This document shows positions 12,052 through 25,100 of a DNA stretch of 64,000 nucleotides, in pieces; position 1 is the stretch's first letter, and every line of letters starts with the position of its first letter. The stretch covers positions 17,944,667 to 18,008,666 of the forward strand of contig NC_079971.1 of NCBI RefSeq assembly GCF_029852145.1. The letters run 5' to 3'. The notes under the pieces are model-generated. The model did no database searches, was not told the DNA's origin, and saw nothing but the letters and a program-made list of their open reading frames with translations. The stretch comes from Microplitis mediator (Eukaryota; Arthropoda; Insecta; Hymenoptera; Braconidae). The translations under genes and the position numbers were made by a program.

Positions 12052-13119
12052 AGAGAACAGAAAGACAAAAGATGAAAAAAAATCAAACAAATCATTTGGG
12101 AACAAAACGAAAATTATTTAACGAGATAGAAAATAGTGGAAATTTAATTTTTTATGTTTTTGATTTATTATAAAACATATTTTAATCTATTTTTATTTTA
12201 TCAATGGTACGCGCAAAAATAACTAGATTTTATTGTAAAATCATTGCTTGTATTTATACAGTAAGACTGATGCAAGACTGAAATGAAATGATAATACAAG
12301 TCATGTTTTTGTTGCATTCCTAACAAATTAGTTATGACTTGAAAAAAAAAACACAAGCAAAATTTTCAATTGGAAACTTTGTAGTTATTTTAGATAGCGC
12401 GAGTTAGGTTAATTTTTTTTTTTTATTCTTATAATTAAAGTAACTGTTACTTTAAAATAACAAATCTCAATCAATGTTGTCAAAATCGTCTTCTCTATAC
12501 ATGTAGTATAGTATTGTGTGATCAAATTTGACAATTTTTTTTTTAAATAACACTCATTGTACAATTAGTTAATTTTTCGGTTTTTCAATGAGTTGCTAAT
12601 TTTAAATAGCGCGAATTTTTTTTAATACATCGATATATTTTTAGTTTATAATTTTTATTTAATTGATATGATTGACTATTTTTTGTACGAAATTAATCAT
12701 TTAGTTGAAAAAACTATGAGATCATTCAAACGATTTGACTTCTTAGAATTTCGTAAAATCCACACAAATATCGCAAAACATGAAAGAATAAGCGTAAGAT
12801 GGATAATTGATAGTGAGACTTCAAATGCAATTAATTTAGCCAATAATATTAGTATAGTTGATATCTTTTGTTTTAAGGCTTTCATATGAAATTTGAAAAA
12901 TGCAATAAAATTATAAGTAAACAAACTGTGTACGTTATTTGTGAATTTTCTTAACTCCGTATTTGAAAATATAAAAAATCAAAGGTATGAATTCTTACTT
13001 TATTTAACAAATTATTGTATTTAATTTGTGGTCACAATTAGTTGTAAGAAGTGCGCAATAATAAACATATCTGATGCATATATCAAAGAGCTCGATATTT
13101 TAAAATTAATTAATTTATG

Positions 13120-13372
13120 CACTGTAAAAAATTTTTGGTGTGAAAATGGTCTTCGAGTACTTTACACCGTATCCTTGGTGTGACATTTTTTTGGTGTGAA
13201 TCATCAAGGGACGTAGTTTTAACATGGTGTGAGTACTTTTAAAATAAGGGTTTAACATTTACACCGTTGGTGGTGTAATCGTCTTAATTCACACGGCCAA
13301 AGATTTAATATTGTGAATCGTAGGACTTTCACACTGGCGGCGTTGAAAATTTTCTCAAAATTTTTTACAGTG
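13120..13372. mobile_element. 253-bp MITE with CACTGTAAAAAATTTT ends
   Basis: CACTGTAAAAAATTTT and AAAATTTTTTACAGTG are exact inverted termini. The interior repeats GGTGTGAA and TTCACAC words. The ends resemble those of the 3333-4151 element, which suggests a related family. Confidence 0.7.
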
Positions 13373-14802
13373 GGGTCATATATGTTATCAATTCATTTTA
13401 AACGAGACTTCGATTTCATTCAAATGCCTAATTAACCGATGCTTGTATATAACTTTCTTTTATTGCAAGCAAAAAAGATATGAAAGAGTAAATTTTATAA
13501 AAATAAAAACTGAGTTAAAGTTTTTTTAGTTGAAGCTTTGTTTTCAAATTGGCTATGGTTAAATATCATATACCTATAATGTTAACTGTATACTGTTAAA
13601 ATATAACGTTATATAAATATGAATATTTACTGAATGGTTTGAAAAAGTTTAATTATAAAATCCATGTAAATTTATATAGTTTTCAGAACAAATTAATTAT
13701 GAATAAAAATTTAATGGATATAATTCAACTTTTTAAAAGTGTAAACTATACTATTGTTTTTCGTTTTGATATTTAATAAAATATCAAGGAGACTAATTCA
13801 AAATCAGCACTAATGGAAAATTGAAAAAAAAGTCCTGAAAATGTAAAAATTCGAATAATTTTTTTTTAGTCGATAAAATTTTTATATTCTGTTAAAAAAT
13901 GGTTTTTGTACTATTTTGAATTTAAAAAGTAATGCAAAGTTGAGTCATTAAAAGAATTACGGTAAAATACATTATTTTACGATACAAGTGCGGTATTTTT
14001 CGGTAAAATTACTGCATTTTACCGCAAAGTGAAGTACTTCACTGCGTAGCGGTAAAAATGCCACAAATTGCGATAAATTACCGTAAAATGCGGTGTTTTG
14101 CAGGAAAATACTGTATATAAATCACAGTTATTTGGATCCGTTATGGACGACACTAGATGGACAAAATGAAGTTAACATTTTTTAAAAATTAAGTCGGTGA
14201 CCGTATTTGAAACTAATGTTATGATATTTATCACTCCAATTTTTATAACGTTCAAAAATTTTCGGATTCTTTATTCTTTTTTTCTATCAACATTTCATTT
14301 TTCTGTATTTATTATTGTCGAGATTTCAGTCTCTAAATATATGTAGTTGCGTGACGAATAATGTCAATTCGTTAGGACTGTTGACAAAAGGTCTATTATA
14401 AATATATACGATGTGTTGAAAACTGTAAGTTGTGATGTTGATTATCAGCTCTATATTATTGATATTGAAAAGAAAGTCTTCGTTAATTTTAAAAACAAGT
14501 ATTCTTAAAAGTTTATATTTGAATGGCTAGCATTAAATGAAAATGAAATTTTCAAAATGACAACAATTTATAATTAAAAAAATTTTAATCAAAGATAATC
14601 TATAAAGATATGTGAAAATATTTACTAAGTAAATTGAGGAATTGGTTATGACCGACGTTTATAACTATTTCAGAAATATACTGTTACATTTTTTACTGCA
14701 AGATTACATGCTAAAATATTTATTTTTGCTCTATGATTTTGTATCAAATATTAATTCTCTAGTAAAATTGTGAATTTTTTGTTATATTATAAAAATTTTC
14801 TA

Positions 14803-15006
14803 CACACAAAAAAAAAAAATTCTCGACTGAAGGTAAATATTCTTGATTCAAGAAAATTTTTTTGGAGACCTAAATTTTCTCAGATAAAGTAGAAATCTTC
14901 TCCAACCAAGACGAATTCTCTTGGCTCAAGAAAATCTTGATTTGGTTCCCGAAAACGTTTGTCTTCAAAAATATTTTTTTGACTCAAGATATCTGTTTTT
15001 TCTGTG
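14803..15006. mobile_element. 204-bp TA-flanked MITE with CACACAAAAAA / TTTTTTCTGTG ends
   Basis: The element is flanked by TA at 14801-14802 and 15007-15008. The termini CACACAAAAAA and TTTTTTCTGTG are imperfect inverted repeats. The interior has several TTCTTGA and CTCAAGA words, reminiscent of the 5962-6251 element. Confidence 0.5.
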
Positions 15007-15354
15007 TAATTGATTGTGTATGTAGTGATGTTCTTGCGAATTATAGAATTATAAAAAGTGTATTTTAACAGTAATCAAAACTACTGATTATCATACTTCT
15101 TAAATAAAGTAATGAAAATTAATTCGTCTAATACACTTTTATTTAATATAAACTTCATATCTGCATTTTGTCATCGTTACAGGTGATTAAGTGCAGTTGT
15201 TATTTTCTATAATACCAGTTGTAAAATAAGTTAAATTTTTAAGGTAAGTTTACTATTGGCAACTCGGAAAAAAATGATTAGGTCTGACCATATACAACCA
15301 CATATAATCCATAGATAATCGGATCCAAAAATTAGCCAGTCATATGGATCATAT

Positions 15355-18300
15355 ATATATATTAGGGTGCTTCGTTTGAAACGAACATTTTTTTTTACTT
15401 CCCATCGAAAATCTTGTTCTATATGTTAAAATAAAAATTTAGTCCAATTTTGAGATTTTAATATTTATATTAACCACTGGAACAACGTCGTCGAAGTTTT
15501 TCCATGCTAAAAGCACGTTAATTTAGTTTTTTTCCTTTTCAATGAATAAAACCCAGCCCCTCATTTATCAATCGTATCGGTCCAAAGTTTTTCTGAAAGA
15601 GAATTGTATGCTTTTTAAAAAAGCCAGTATTTGCTTAGCTCTGAGTTCAACTCTAGCTCTCCTATGAGTCTTTAATGTCAAATTTTGTATCAAATTGATG
15701 GTTTTTTGCTGTTAACTCATGAACGGTCGAGTTTAGAAAAAAAAGTAGATAAACTATTTCGTAGGAAAATTAGTTTTCTATAAAAAAGGTTTAGCGACTT
15801 ATATCTGTAAAAATATTATTTAAAAAAAAATATATGAACTTAAAGTTATTAAAATTTTTAATTTACCAAAATATCGAGATCAATTGTTTTATAATTAAAA
15901 AATATTCATATTTTTAGTAGTTTTTCGTCTTATTATGTCCATTACTTACCAAAAAAAAAAAAAAAATCAAAAGGCCATAGGGGTATAAGTATGGTCAATC
16001 GGCCCCAGAAAAATATTTGAATGATACTTAGAGGATATGTAGGTACTAATAAAATACTAAGATCCTGAAAGTTTCAGATGTCTAACTAAATCCGGTTCCA
16101 AGAATATAATTATTATGTAAAAAATTTTTTTTTCTCAGGATTGGCTTGACCGATTAGTCTAAAAATTTACTGTGTTTTGGGAGTTCATAATAGCTTTCAA
16201 AAAAAATAATTAACAGTTTTATAGCTTCATAAGATCCTTGAAAAAAAAATTGTTTTTTTCTAAATTGTTTTTTCTAACTATGATACAATTTTGGAACAAT
16301 TATGAAACTATTTTTTTTCAAAGCCTTATGTACTCCCCTATAACACATAATTTTTTCAGATTTTTAAAAAAGGTACTCCATCGTTAAAAAAAAAAAAAAA
16401 CCATTTTTCAGCTCAATTAATGCATCTATTCAAAAAGTTTAGGCTAAACTTTCTTAATTTGATGCATATTCAGATAGTTTGTAGCTATCAAAAATAATAT
16501 TTTGTAGTTAAAACAATGACAAAAATTTTTTCATCAATGTAAAAAATTAAAATAGTTAAAAATAATTAATTATTTATTAATTTTAATAATTATTTTTAAA
16601 AACAACTTTTTGTTTCACAGCTGGCCCGTGGAAAAAAAATTTCTCCGCTCATGAGACTGATCAGAACTTTAAGCAGAAGATTGGCGGACCCTGTTAAATT
16701 GGTAAAGAGCATATAACTAGCCATAAAATTCTTAAGAAAAATGTTAGCATCTATTTCGAACGAATATTAGTGAATTCTGCTAGCTTTTATGATGTCTAAG
16801 ATTTTAAATAGTGCCACAAAAATTCCTGAAATCATCCGATAAGAGTATTTTGGGTATTTTCAGGTGAAACTGCGGAATACAAAAAATACCAATACTGCCG
16901 CGTAAATTCCTGGAATCTTCCAAAAAAAGTTCGTAGGGTGCTTTCAGGTGAAACTGCGGAATACCAAAAATACCAACACTGCCGCAGCACTATTAGTATT
17001 TTTGTATTCCGCAGTTTCACCTGAAAGTACTCAAAATACTCTTATCGGCAGATTTCCGGAAAGTTAACGGCACTTTTATTATTTTTTGTACTCCGCAGTT
17101 TCACCTGAAAGCATCCTACGAACTCTTTTTGGAAGATTCCAAGAATTTACGCGGCAGTATTGGTATTTTTTGTATTCCGCAGTTTCACCTGAAAATACCC
17201 AAAATACTCTTATCGGATGATTTCAGGAATTTTAGTGGCACTATTTAAAATCTTAGACATCATAAAAGCTAGCAGAATTCACTAATATTCGTTCAAAATA
17301 GATGCTAACATTTTTCTTAGGATTTTATGGCTAGTTATATGCTCTTTAACAATTTAAAAGGGTCCGCCAATCTTCTGCTTAAAGTTCTGATCAGTCTCAT
17401 GAGCGGAGAAATTTTTTTTCCACGGGCCAGCTGTGAAACAAAAAGTTGTTTTTAAAAATAATTATTAGAATTAATAAATAATTAATTATTTCTAACTATT
17501 TTAATTTTTTACATTGACGAAAAAATTTTTGTCATTGTTTTAAATACAAAATATTATTTTTGATAGCTACAAACTATCTGAATATGCATTAAATTCAGAA
17601 AGTTCAGCCTAAACTTTTTGAATAGATGCATTAATTGAGCTGAAAAATGGTTTTTATTTTTTTTAACGATGGAGTACCTTTTTTAAAAATCTGAAAAAAT
17701 TATGTGTTATAGGGGAGTACATAAGGCTTTGAAAAAAAATAGTTTCATAATTGTTCCAAAATTGTATCATAGTTAGAAAAAACAATTTAGAAAAAAAACA
17801 ATTTTTTTTCAAGGATCTTATGAAGCTCTAAAACTGATAATTATTTTTTTTGAAAGCTATTATGAACTCCCAAAACATACTAAATTTTTAGACCAATCGG
17901 TCAAGCCAATCCTGAGAAAAAAAAATTTTTCTATTTTTTACAGAATATTTATTTTCTTGGAAACGGATTTAGCTAGACATCGGAAACTTTCAGGATCTTA
18001 GTATTTTATTAGTACCTACATATCCTCTAAGTATCATTCAAATTTCTTTCCGGGGCCGATTTACCATACTTATACCCCTATGGCCTTTGTAAGTCATTCA
18101 AAATTAAGTATTTACAATCTATTTTTTGAATGAATTCGAAATCAAATGGGTTTTTGAACTAATTTGGATGAATATATCAGGGTATTTTTTATATTTTATA
18201 TATTTATATGTATTAATCGTTATCTTCCATAAATTACTGATCGTATTCTAATTATTAAATCAAAATTATCATCAATTGAAACGAAAATGATACACTCAGA

Positions 18301-20109
18301 AAATTGCTGCGTTCATCGACAGTGCCGTAGTTAGTATTGTTGACGTGAGGAAATAGTCTTCGAAAGTAAGGTTAGAAAAATTTAAAAAATTTCATACATT
18401 GCTATGTAATTGCAATATTACTTAACTATATTTATAATGAAACCAAATGTTGTTCTTACTTTGAATTTACGTCCTTTGATATTCATTATTCAATAAATTA
18501 AAAATAAAAAATAAAATTACTTTTTACTCCCGCCCAGGTGAAATTTTTTCTCTTTTAATGCGGCCCTGTCACATTTGCTTCACGCTCTTTCTAATTCTAT
18601 CGGGCTCCGCCAGACCGAAGAGTGGGGTTTCAAGGTCAGACTCTAAAAGGTTAAAAGTCGAACAATTATCCTAAAACAAAAAATAAAAGAAGGAAAATAT
18701 AGCTTTTTCTGTCGGCTTTCGAGTACTTTTTACATAATAAGGATATATATACCCGTTAAAAATTTATTTACGAAAAAAACCAAAAAAGTAGGATTTTTCG
18801 TTTTGTTTTTAATTTCAAATGTCCACCATTTCTAAACTAGTTGACCGATTTTGCTTATCTTCGAACTTAACCAAGCTACTCGTTCATAGAATAAGTGTGC
18901 CAAGTTTCATTAAGATCTGTTAAAAATTGTGGCCGCTATCGTCGCAACATGGCGCGTTATATTACATATATTAGGGTGTTTCATTTCGGAGCCAGATTTT
19001 TTTTTTGAAGTGCATGTGGAAAAAATCATAGTTCAACACAAAAAAAATTTTTCGCGCATGAAAAAAAAATCTATGTCGATTACAGACCTAGCTTATTGAA
19101 AAATTCGATTTTCCCATTTAAATAACATGGGAAATTTTTTTTTTTTTAGCTTAAAGTATTTTTAACCTTGTTAAAAAATCAATAGATCAAATAGACTCAT
19201 ACATATTTTTGTAGGAAATTGAACGCTCTACAAAAAAGGTCTCCTATCATTTTTCGATAAATCCATCTGTTTCAGAGTTATTAGAGCTCGAAGTAAAGTT
19301 GGAGATCGTTTTACTTTTCCGGTGAAACTATCAGACTTATCACAAAATGTTATGGGATCTTTTTTGTTGCCAATTTTATTCTCTACAAATTATTATCAGG
19401 AAAGTTTTTTCAAGTTTTTTCCGCATTGTTTTCTAGTTATTTTCATTTTAATTTCAAGCTCTTAGAAAAGTGGTTCTGATCGATTTCAAAACATCCAAAA
19501 CTAAGGTGAAATAATTTTTATATATTAAGGCGAAAGTAAGGCGAATAAATAACTTTTTTTCGTCTTGATTCAGCAAGTCAAAAGTAAGGTGAATGACTAT
19601 CGTGCTTGAAGTAAAGACGAATAAGTTCAAACTAAGATAAAAAAATACGAAGTTGGAATAAGTTGAAACTAAGATGAAAAAAGTTAAAAAAGTTGAAACA
19701 AATTTAATTTAAGTCGAAAAAGTCGAGATATTATCGAAAATCGCCGGCAAATCGATAACTTCAAAGAAAATAAGGTGAAGTGAGCCTGAATCAAGTTTTA
19801 TTTTTGACCCGGAATAGTTTCAAAACCCATTTGATTTCGAATTCAATTCAAAAATAGATTGTAAATACTTGATTTTGAATGTCTTACAAATTTTGATTTT
19901 TTTTTTTGGTAAGTAATGGATAAAATAAAACGAAAAACTACTAAAAATATGAATATTATTTAATTATAAAATAATTGATCTCGAAATTTTGCTAAAATTT
20001 TTAATTTAAATAACTGTAAGTTCATTTATTTTTTAAAATAATAGTTTTACAGATGTGTCATTGAACCTTTTTTATAGAAAACTAAATTTCCTACAAAAAA
20101 GGTCATATA
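15355..20109. repeat. Large nested foldback (inverted-repeat) region
   Basis: Two arms of roughly 1 kb, about 15968-16975 and 17080-18090, are near reverse complements around a loop near 17030. An outer pair (about 15770-15950 with 19900-20105) and an inner pair flanking an insertion (about 18090-18170 with 19810-19890) show that the palindrome has been split by later sequence. The left edge carries ATATATTAGGGTGCTTC at 15356. A related start, ATATTAGGGTGTTTCATTTC, occurs at 18968. No coding sequence is supported; the frame at 16832-17020 is part of the palindrome loop. Confidence 0.75.
16850..17200. repeat. Five copies of a TTCCGCAGTTTCACCTGAAA motif at the palindrome centre
   Basis: The 20-mer TTCCGCAGTTTCACCTGAAA occurs three times directly (about 17008, 17093, 17177) and twice inverted (about 16860, 16947). 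The copies are spaced roughly 85 bp apart and separated by related words such as ATACCAATACTGCCGC. They build the centre of the 15.97-18.09 kb palindrome. Confidence 0.7.
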
Positions 20110-20780
20110 TGTTACGTCCAGACAAACATAACATATATCTCAGTCCCTTAGTTTTGAGTCAAGACACTAAAGTCCTTTACTCGGGTAACGGGGACCACGT
20201 TATTTGGTGCCGAGCATGAATAGGGATAGGAGGAATGTTTCTTAAAATTAGCAATGAAAATGTCAGACTTACTACTTCTGTTGATTTATTCGACAATTAT
20301 TCTGAAGATCTACAAGTTAATGATGATTACAATGATCGGTGGTGGCTGGACAAGATACTCCGACGTTTCCCGGTTTTTGCTGCTGCTGCTTGGCGGCGAG
20401 TAGATTGGAGGTGGGTTACGTTGCTGAGGGTGCTTACTGGTTCTCTTGGTAATTTCACTGATCACCTTCACTTTTGATTAATTTACGGTTGCACTCAAAT
20501 GAAAGATTATTATTGATTGTCGAATTTTTAGGTGAAAATGTACGGCACAACGAGTTTCCCGACGATTCCGTTAACGAAGTAGAAATATCGAAGCTAAAAT
20601 TTAGTATAATTGACCGATCTTGGCTTAGTTTTTTCGAGCAATCGAATCTCGCAATAACCGAATTTATTCCGAAAAATCACTTCGTAAATTAATAAACACA
20701 CGAAACGACCGAGAAAAGTTCACGAAAGAATTTATAACAAGTTGGTTATTAATAGCGGGGCGATAATGACTTCTCTTGGT
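20110..20780 (-). mobile_element. Antisense LTR end with adjacent retroelement debris
   Basis: Read on the minus strand, the sequence ends GGACGTAACA at 20110. The preceding 100 bp (CCCGAGTAAAGGACTTTAGTG, TCTTGACTCAAAA) match the ends of the LTRs at 34952 and 44046. Beyond about 20200 the sequence differs from those LTRs. The two short plus-strand frames at 20235-20692 have no recognisable domain and are probably incidental. The other boundary was not found. Confidence 0.55.
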
Positions 20781-20929
20781 AAATTTAAAAAAATAGATAT
20801 AATGAGAGAATATATTAAGTTAAAATTTTTTAAAATAACTAAAATTTTTTTGATTTTATATCTCAGTTATTTATAACTTAATACATTGTTGAAACTTCAA
20901 AATATTTTAACTGTCATCCCGCTTTTGGT

Positions 20930-21435
20930 CTTGTTAGACTATTTCCAAGAAATTTGATTTCTTCAAAAGTTCTTCGAAATTAAAGTTAGATTGATAATAA
21001 ATTTTTACATTTTTAAAATTTTTTAATGCAACCATAAACTTTATCGGAAAATTTTTTGTAGAGATTTTTATTTCCTACAACTTATTTTAGAGAAAATTTT
21101 CGATATTTCTCACAAGTCGTAAGTTATTTGCAATCAACTGAAAATTTAATATAATTAATTCTAATCAACAAAATTTAGATTATTTAAGAAAATTTTCAGT
21201 CAATTGCAAATAACTTACGACTTGTGAGAAATATCGAAAATTTTTTCAAAGATAAGTTATAGCCTATAACTTATCTTGAAAAAAATTCCTATAACTTATA
21301 GGAAATAAAATGTTCTACCAAAAATGTCTTACAAAACTTCCCGATAAAGTTGATGGTTGCGTCAAATAATTTAAAAAATGTAAAAATTTATCATCAATCT
21401 AACTTTAACTTCAAATAACTTTTGAAGAAATAGAA
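20930..21435. repeat. Foldback repeat of about 500 bp
   Basis: Arms at about 20940-21135 and 21195-21430 are imperfect reverse complements. For example, AAGTCGTAAGTTATTTGCAA near 21112 pairs with its inverse near 21208, and GATTGATAATAAATTTTTAC pairs near 21390. It forms part of the arm material of the older foldback element here. Confidence 0.6.
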
Positions 21436-22069
21436 ATATCGAAAAATTATAAGAGACCTTCTTTGTAGAGCATCAAATTTTCCATGAGATTATGTCTTGA
21501 ACATTAGAAAGTATTGGTCCCACCAAGAGCTACAAAATTCCAAAGCTTAAAAAATAAATTTTCCCATGTTATTTAAACGGGTGTTATATTCTGGCTTCTC
21601 AACATATGAGACAGAATATTTTTAAATTTACCAGGTTGACGTCGTTAGGGTGTCGATAGACCCCAGGTGCGTCAGCTGTTGACCTTCTTTTATTTTATGC
21701 AAAAAAAAGTTTATTGACTTACCATGATGACGATTGTGGGCCCTATAGCTCGCCCCAAGTAATTCCTTTGATGCCTCCTTTGAACGCGAACAAGACGAGC
21801 CCCGAAGACTCGGTTCCTTCGTAGAGGAAAGCAATTTTAATTCGTCGATCAAACCACCAGAGCTCGAAGGCTCAACAACACAAGAGCTTGAAAGCTCAAC
21901 AACACAAGAGCTGGAAAGCTCAACAAGAACTTCCACCGACTTAATTTTCGGACGACCTTCGATGAGGTCCGCGATGACACCTCGAATCTCGCGACCGAGC
22001 TGTACCGCACATCCTGACCTCCTGCGTCATCAGCCTCGAAGCATGAATTTCGGATTCGGAAAGGAAGCG

Positions 22070-22180
22070 TTCAGGCTGCCAGTATCGGCGTCCGGAACAG
22101 GTGAGAGTATTGGGCTGCCGGTAGCGGCGCCCAATACGAGGTATGTGATTTTTGGGCTGCCCGTACCGGCGCCCAAAGTT
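22070..22180. repeat. Threefold GGGCTGCCgTAcCGGCGCCC repeat in the solo LTR
   Basis: Three variants of a GC-rich word, around 22073, 22112 and 22155, are spaced about 40 bp apart (for example GGGCTGCCGGTAGCGGCGCC). Each can form a short hairpin between GGGC and GCCC. They stand out from the AT-rich surroundings and may be LTR control or RNA-structure elements. Confidence 0.5.
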
Positions 22181-22556
22181 TAAATAAGGAGTGCGTCTTT
22201 AAATAAAATACGGATATATATTTTGATTTAAGTCCGAATGACAGGATCAAGTCAGCAGGTTTGTGTATAGAGTTCTGGGCTCTACCAGATCTTGTGATCG
22301 ACTGCCTTGTAAACGACTGACTTGATTCTGTCGCTCCTTGGTATTATACATTTTCAAAAATGTTAACGTTGCATCTCAGGTTTCCTATGAGAGAATCGTC
22401 GTGGCCCGGATCTCATGCGTCGTCATCTGTTTAGACTATCCGCGAGCCACGGCGACTCTCTTATCGCAAAAGATTTCCGTTACATTGTTGGCGGTGAATA
22501 AAAATAATATCGCCAACAAAGTAACGATTTATTAATTTATTAATTAATTATGATTA

Positions 22557-23110
22557 CCCGGGAAAAAAATGATTTTGCCTAATTATATATAATTATATAA
22601 GATTATATATGGAATATATATAATTATATATATTCATTATATATTATATATATATAATTATATATAGTATTATATATAATTATATATAGTTATATATAGA
22701 CCTATATATAAGTATATATAGCCTTATATATAATTAGACCTAATTATACCGGGAAAAAAATGATTTTGCCTAATTATATATGATTATATATAGAATATAT
22801 ATGGTTATATATAGACCTTTATATAAGTATATATAGTCTTATATATAATTAGACCTAATTATACCGGGAAAAAAATGATTTTGCCTAATTATATATGATT
22901 ATATATAGAATATATATGGTTATATATAGACCTATATATAAGTATATATAGTCTTATATATAATTAGACCTAATTATACCGGGAAAAAAATGATTTTGCC
23001 TAATTATATATGATTATATATAGAATATATATGGTTATATATAGACCTATATATAAGTATATATAGCCTTATATATAATTAGATTTAATTATATCCCGGG
23101 ACGAAATGAT
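22557..23110. repeat. Tandem repeat, about 115-bp units of the CCCGGG element end
   Basis: CCGGGAAAAAAATGATTTTG recurs at 22558, 22749, 22864 and 22979, and a variant (CCGGGACGAAATG) at 23096. The spacings are 191, 115, 115 and 117 bp. Each unit contains AT-rich runs of ATATATATG and TTATATATAGACC type. The array is amplification of the element terminus. Confidence 0.75.
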
Positions 23111-23294
23111 TTTGCCTAATTATATATGATTGTATATGGAATATATATAATAGTATATATCATAGTATATACCCATATATAGTTATACATGGGTCTATAT
23201 ATGATTAGATCTAATTAGACCTGACCTATATAGACCCATATATAGTAATTTTTATTATATTTTAGATCTTTATATATAATCAAATATAAATTAA

Positions 23295-23299
<5 letters not shown>

Positions 23300-23342
<43 letters not shown>
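23300..23342. repeat. (AT)n microsatellite
   Basis: About 21 AT dinucleotides in a row, interrupting the left part of the CCCGGG element. Confidence 0.9.
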
Positions 23343-23343
<1 letters not shown>

Positions 23344-24541
23344 TTAATATTTTATTTATAGAATACATTTAATATTTAGTTTTTCTTATTTAATATATTA
23401 GATGCTCTATGGTCTTTATTGATATTTAATAACCAATACTCGTTAAATGCATTATAGTTTTAGGTGTATATTATTGAGAAGTAATAATTATTATATTTTT
23501 TTTTTTTTATAATTGTTCCAGTGTATAGCCGTATGTACGGCATTTTACACTTTTTGCCTTTACATCGCAACTGCTTCCTTTCTTTATCTGCTTTTCATTG
23601 TGCGGCTGTGGCCCGACTTGTACTTATACTGTACTGTACCATTACGGTGATACCCCATCCTCCACCTTGGCTGTGGGCAGTGATCGGCAAAAAAAAAATT
23701 TTCTATTTCCATTACCTAATTTTTTAAAAAATTAAAAATTAACAAATAAATATTAATAATTTTTTTCAAAAATTAGTAATTAGCCAGAAAATATTACTAA
23801 TTTTCCGTAAAAATAAGTAATTAGCCAGAAATTATTACTAATTTTTCATCAAATTAAAAAATTAGCAAAAAAATATTACTAATTTTCTCGGAAATAAATA
23901 ATTAGCAAAAAAATATTACTAATTTTTTTTTTAAATTTGTAATTAGCCAGAAATTATTACTAATTTTCCATAAAATTAAATAATTAGTAGAAAAAAATTA
24001 CTAATTTTTTCGAAAATAAGTAATTAGCCAAAAAATGTTACTAATTTTTTTTTTAAATTTGTAATAAGCTAGAAATTATTACTAATTTTCCATAAAATTA
24101 AATAATTAGTAGAAAAGAATTACTAATTTTTTCGAAAATAAGTAATTAGCTAGAAAATATTACTAATTTTTATTTCAAATTAGTAATTAACCAGAAAATA
24201 TTACTAATTTTCCATAAAATTAAATAATTAGCAGAAATACATTACTGATTTTTTCGGAAATAAGTAATTAGCCAAAAAATATTACTAATTTTTATTTCAA
24301 ATTAGTAATTAGCCAGAAAATATTGCCAAATATTTTGGAAAATGAATAATTAGTCAATAATATAACCAATTTTTTGAAAAATTAATAATTTACAGAAAAA
24401 TGTTGCTAATTGTTTCACAAAAATTATTAATTAGTCAAAAAATATTACTGAGTTTCTGCACATATTAGTAATATTTATAGAATATAATTGAAAACTAGAA
24501 ATAACATACCAATAATTTTTGTTGGAAATGAGAAATGAGTG

Positions 24542-25100
24542 TGTTACGTTCTGGCTTTAATTATATTTAAATAAAAATTTTAAAATTTCTTTTGATAATA
24601 TATAATAAAACTTTGGTGAAGAAAAATTCTTCATCAAAGTAATTACAGTAGATAAGCGATTTCCGCGAACACCGTCGTGGCCCGTAGTCTAAACTCATGA
24701 CGAGGCATGAGACCCAGGCCTCGACGACGTTCGCTAGGGTAACCTGAGATGCGACGTTGGACAATTTATAATTTTATAATTTTCTGTACTGGATCTGCGG
24801 AGACAGAACAGGCAGTCAGCCGACGAACATCTAAGTCACCGGACCTCGGTCCGGTGACTGACTGACTCAACCTAATATTTTATTAATTAAAAGATACCTA
24901 ATTTTAGTAAATGTGGTGTACCATTTATTATGTAACCCTAATCAAATATTTAGTGAAAAATTCTTAATCACTTATAATCGACGACGGACACGCCTGGGGT
25001 CGATAGATACCCTAATGATGTCAAACCTGAACATTTAAATTATTAATATAAATTTATTTATATTTTTAATTATTCTGGGGTAATACCCCAGAATGTAACA
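24542..25100 (+). repeat. 5' LTR of the non-autonomous retroelement
   Basis: It has TG...CA ends with TGTTACGTTCTGG and CCAGAATGTAACA as inverted termini. It contains a GC-richer block around 24660-24760 and a CACCGGACC-TCGGTCCGGTG hairpin near 24838-24860. Confidence 0.88.

Larger units (their letters stand above)
12060..15350. other. AT-rich intergenic stretch with two small MITEs
   Basis: Apart from the elements at 13120-13372 and 14803-15006, and a block of GGTAAAA/TTTTACC words at about 13960-14120 that looks like a decayed inverted-repeat element, nothing gene-like is seen. The overlapping 73- and 75-codon frames near 12.7 kb are on opposite strands, of random AT composition, and have no recognisable domain. 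Confidence 0.5.

Noticed and set aside
21628..21936. Minus frame rich in SSSCVVE repeats as an independent gene
   Set aside because: It lies wholly within the antisense solo LTR and has stops just upstream; at best it is a polyprotein tail.
22557..23110. CRISPR-like array because of regularly spaced repeats
   Set aside because: The 115-bp units are repeated throughout their whole length without unique spacers, and the genome is eukaryotic; it is a tandem transposon end.
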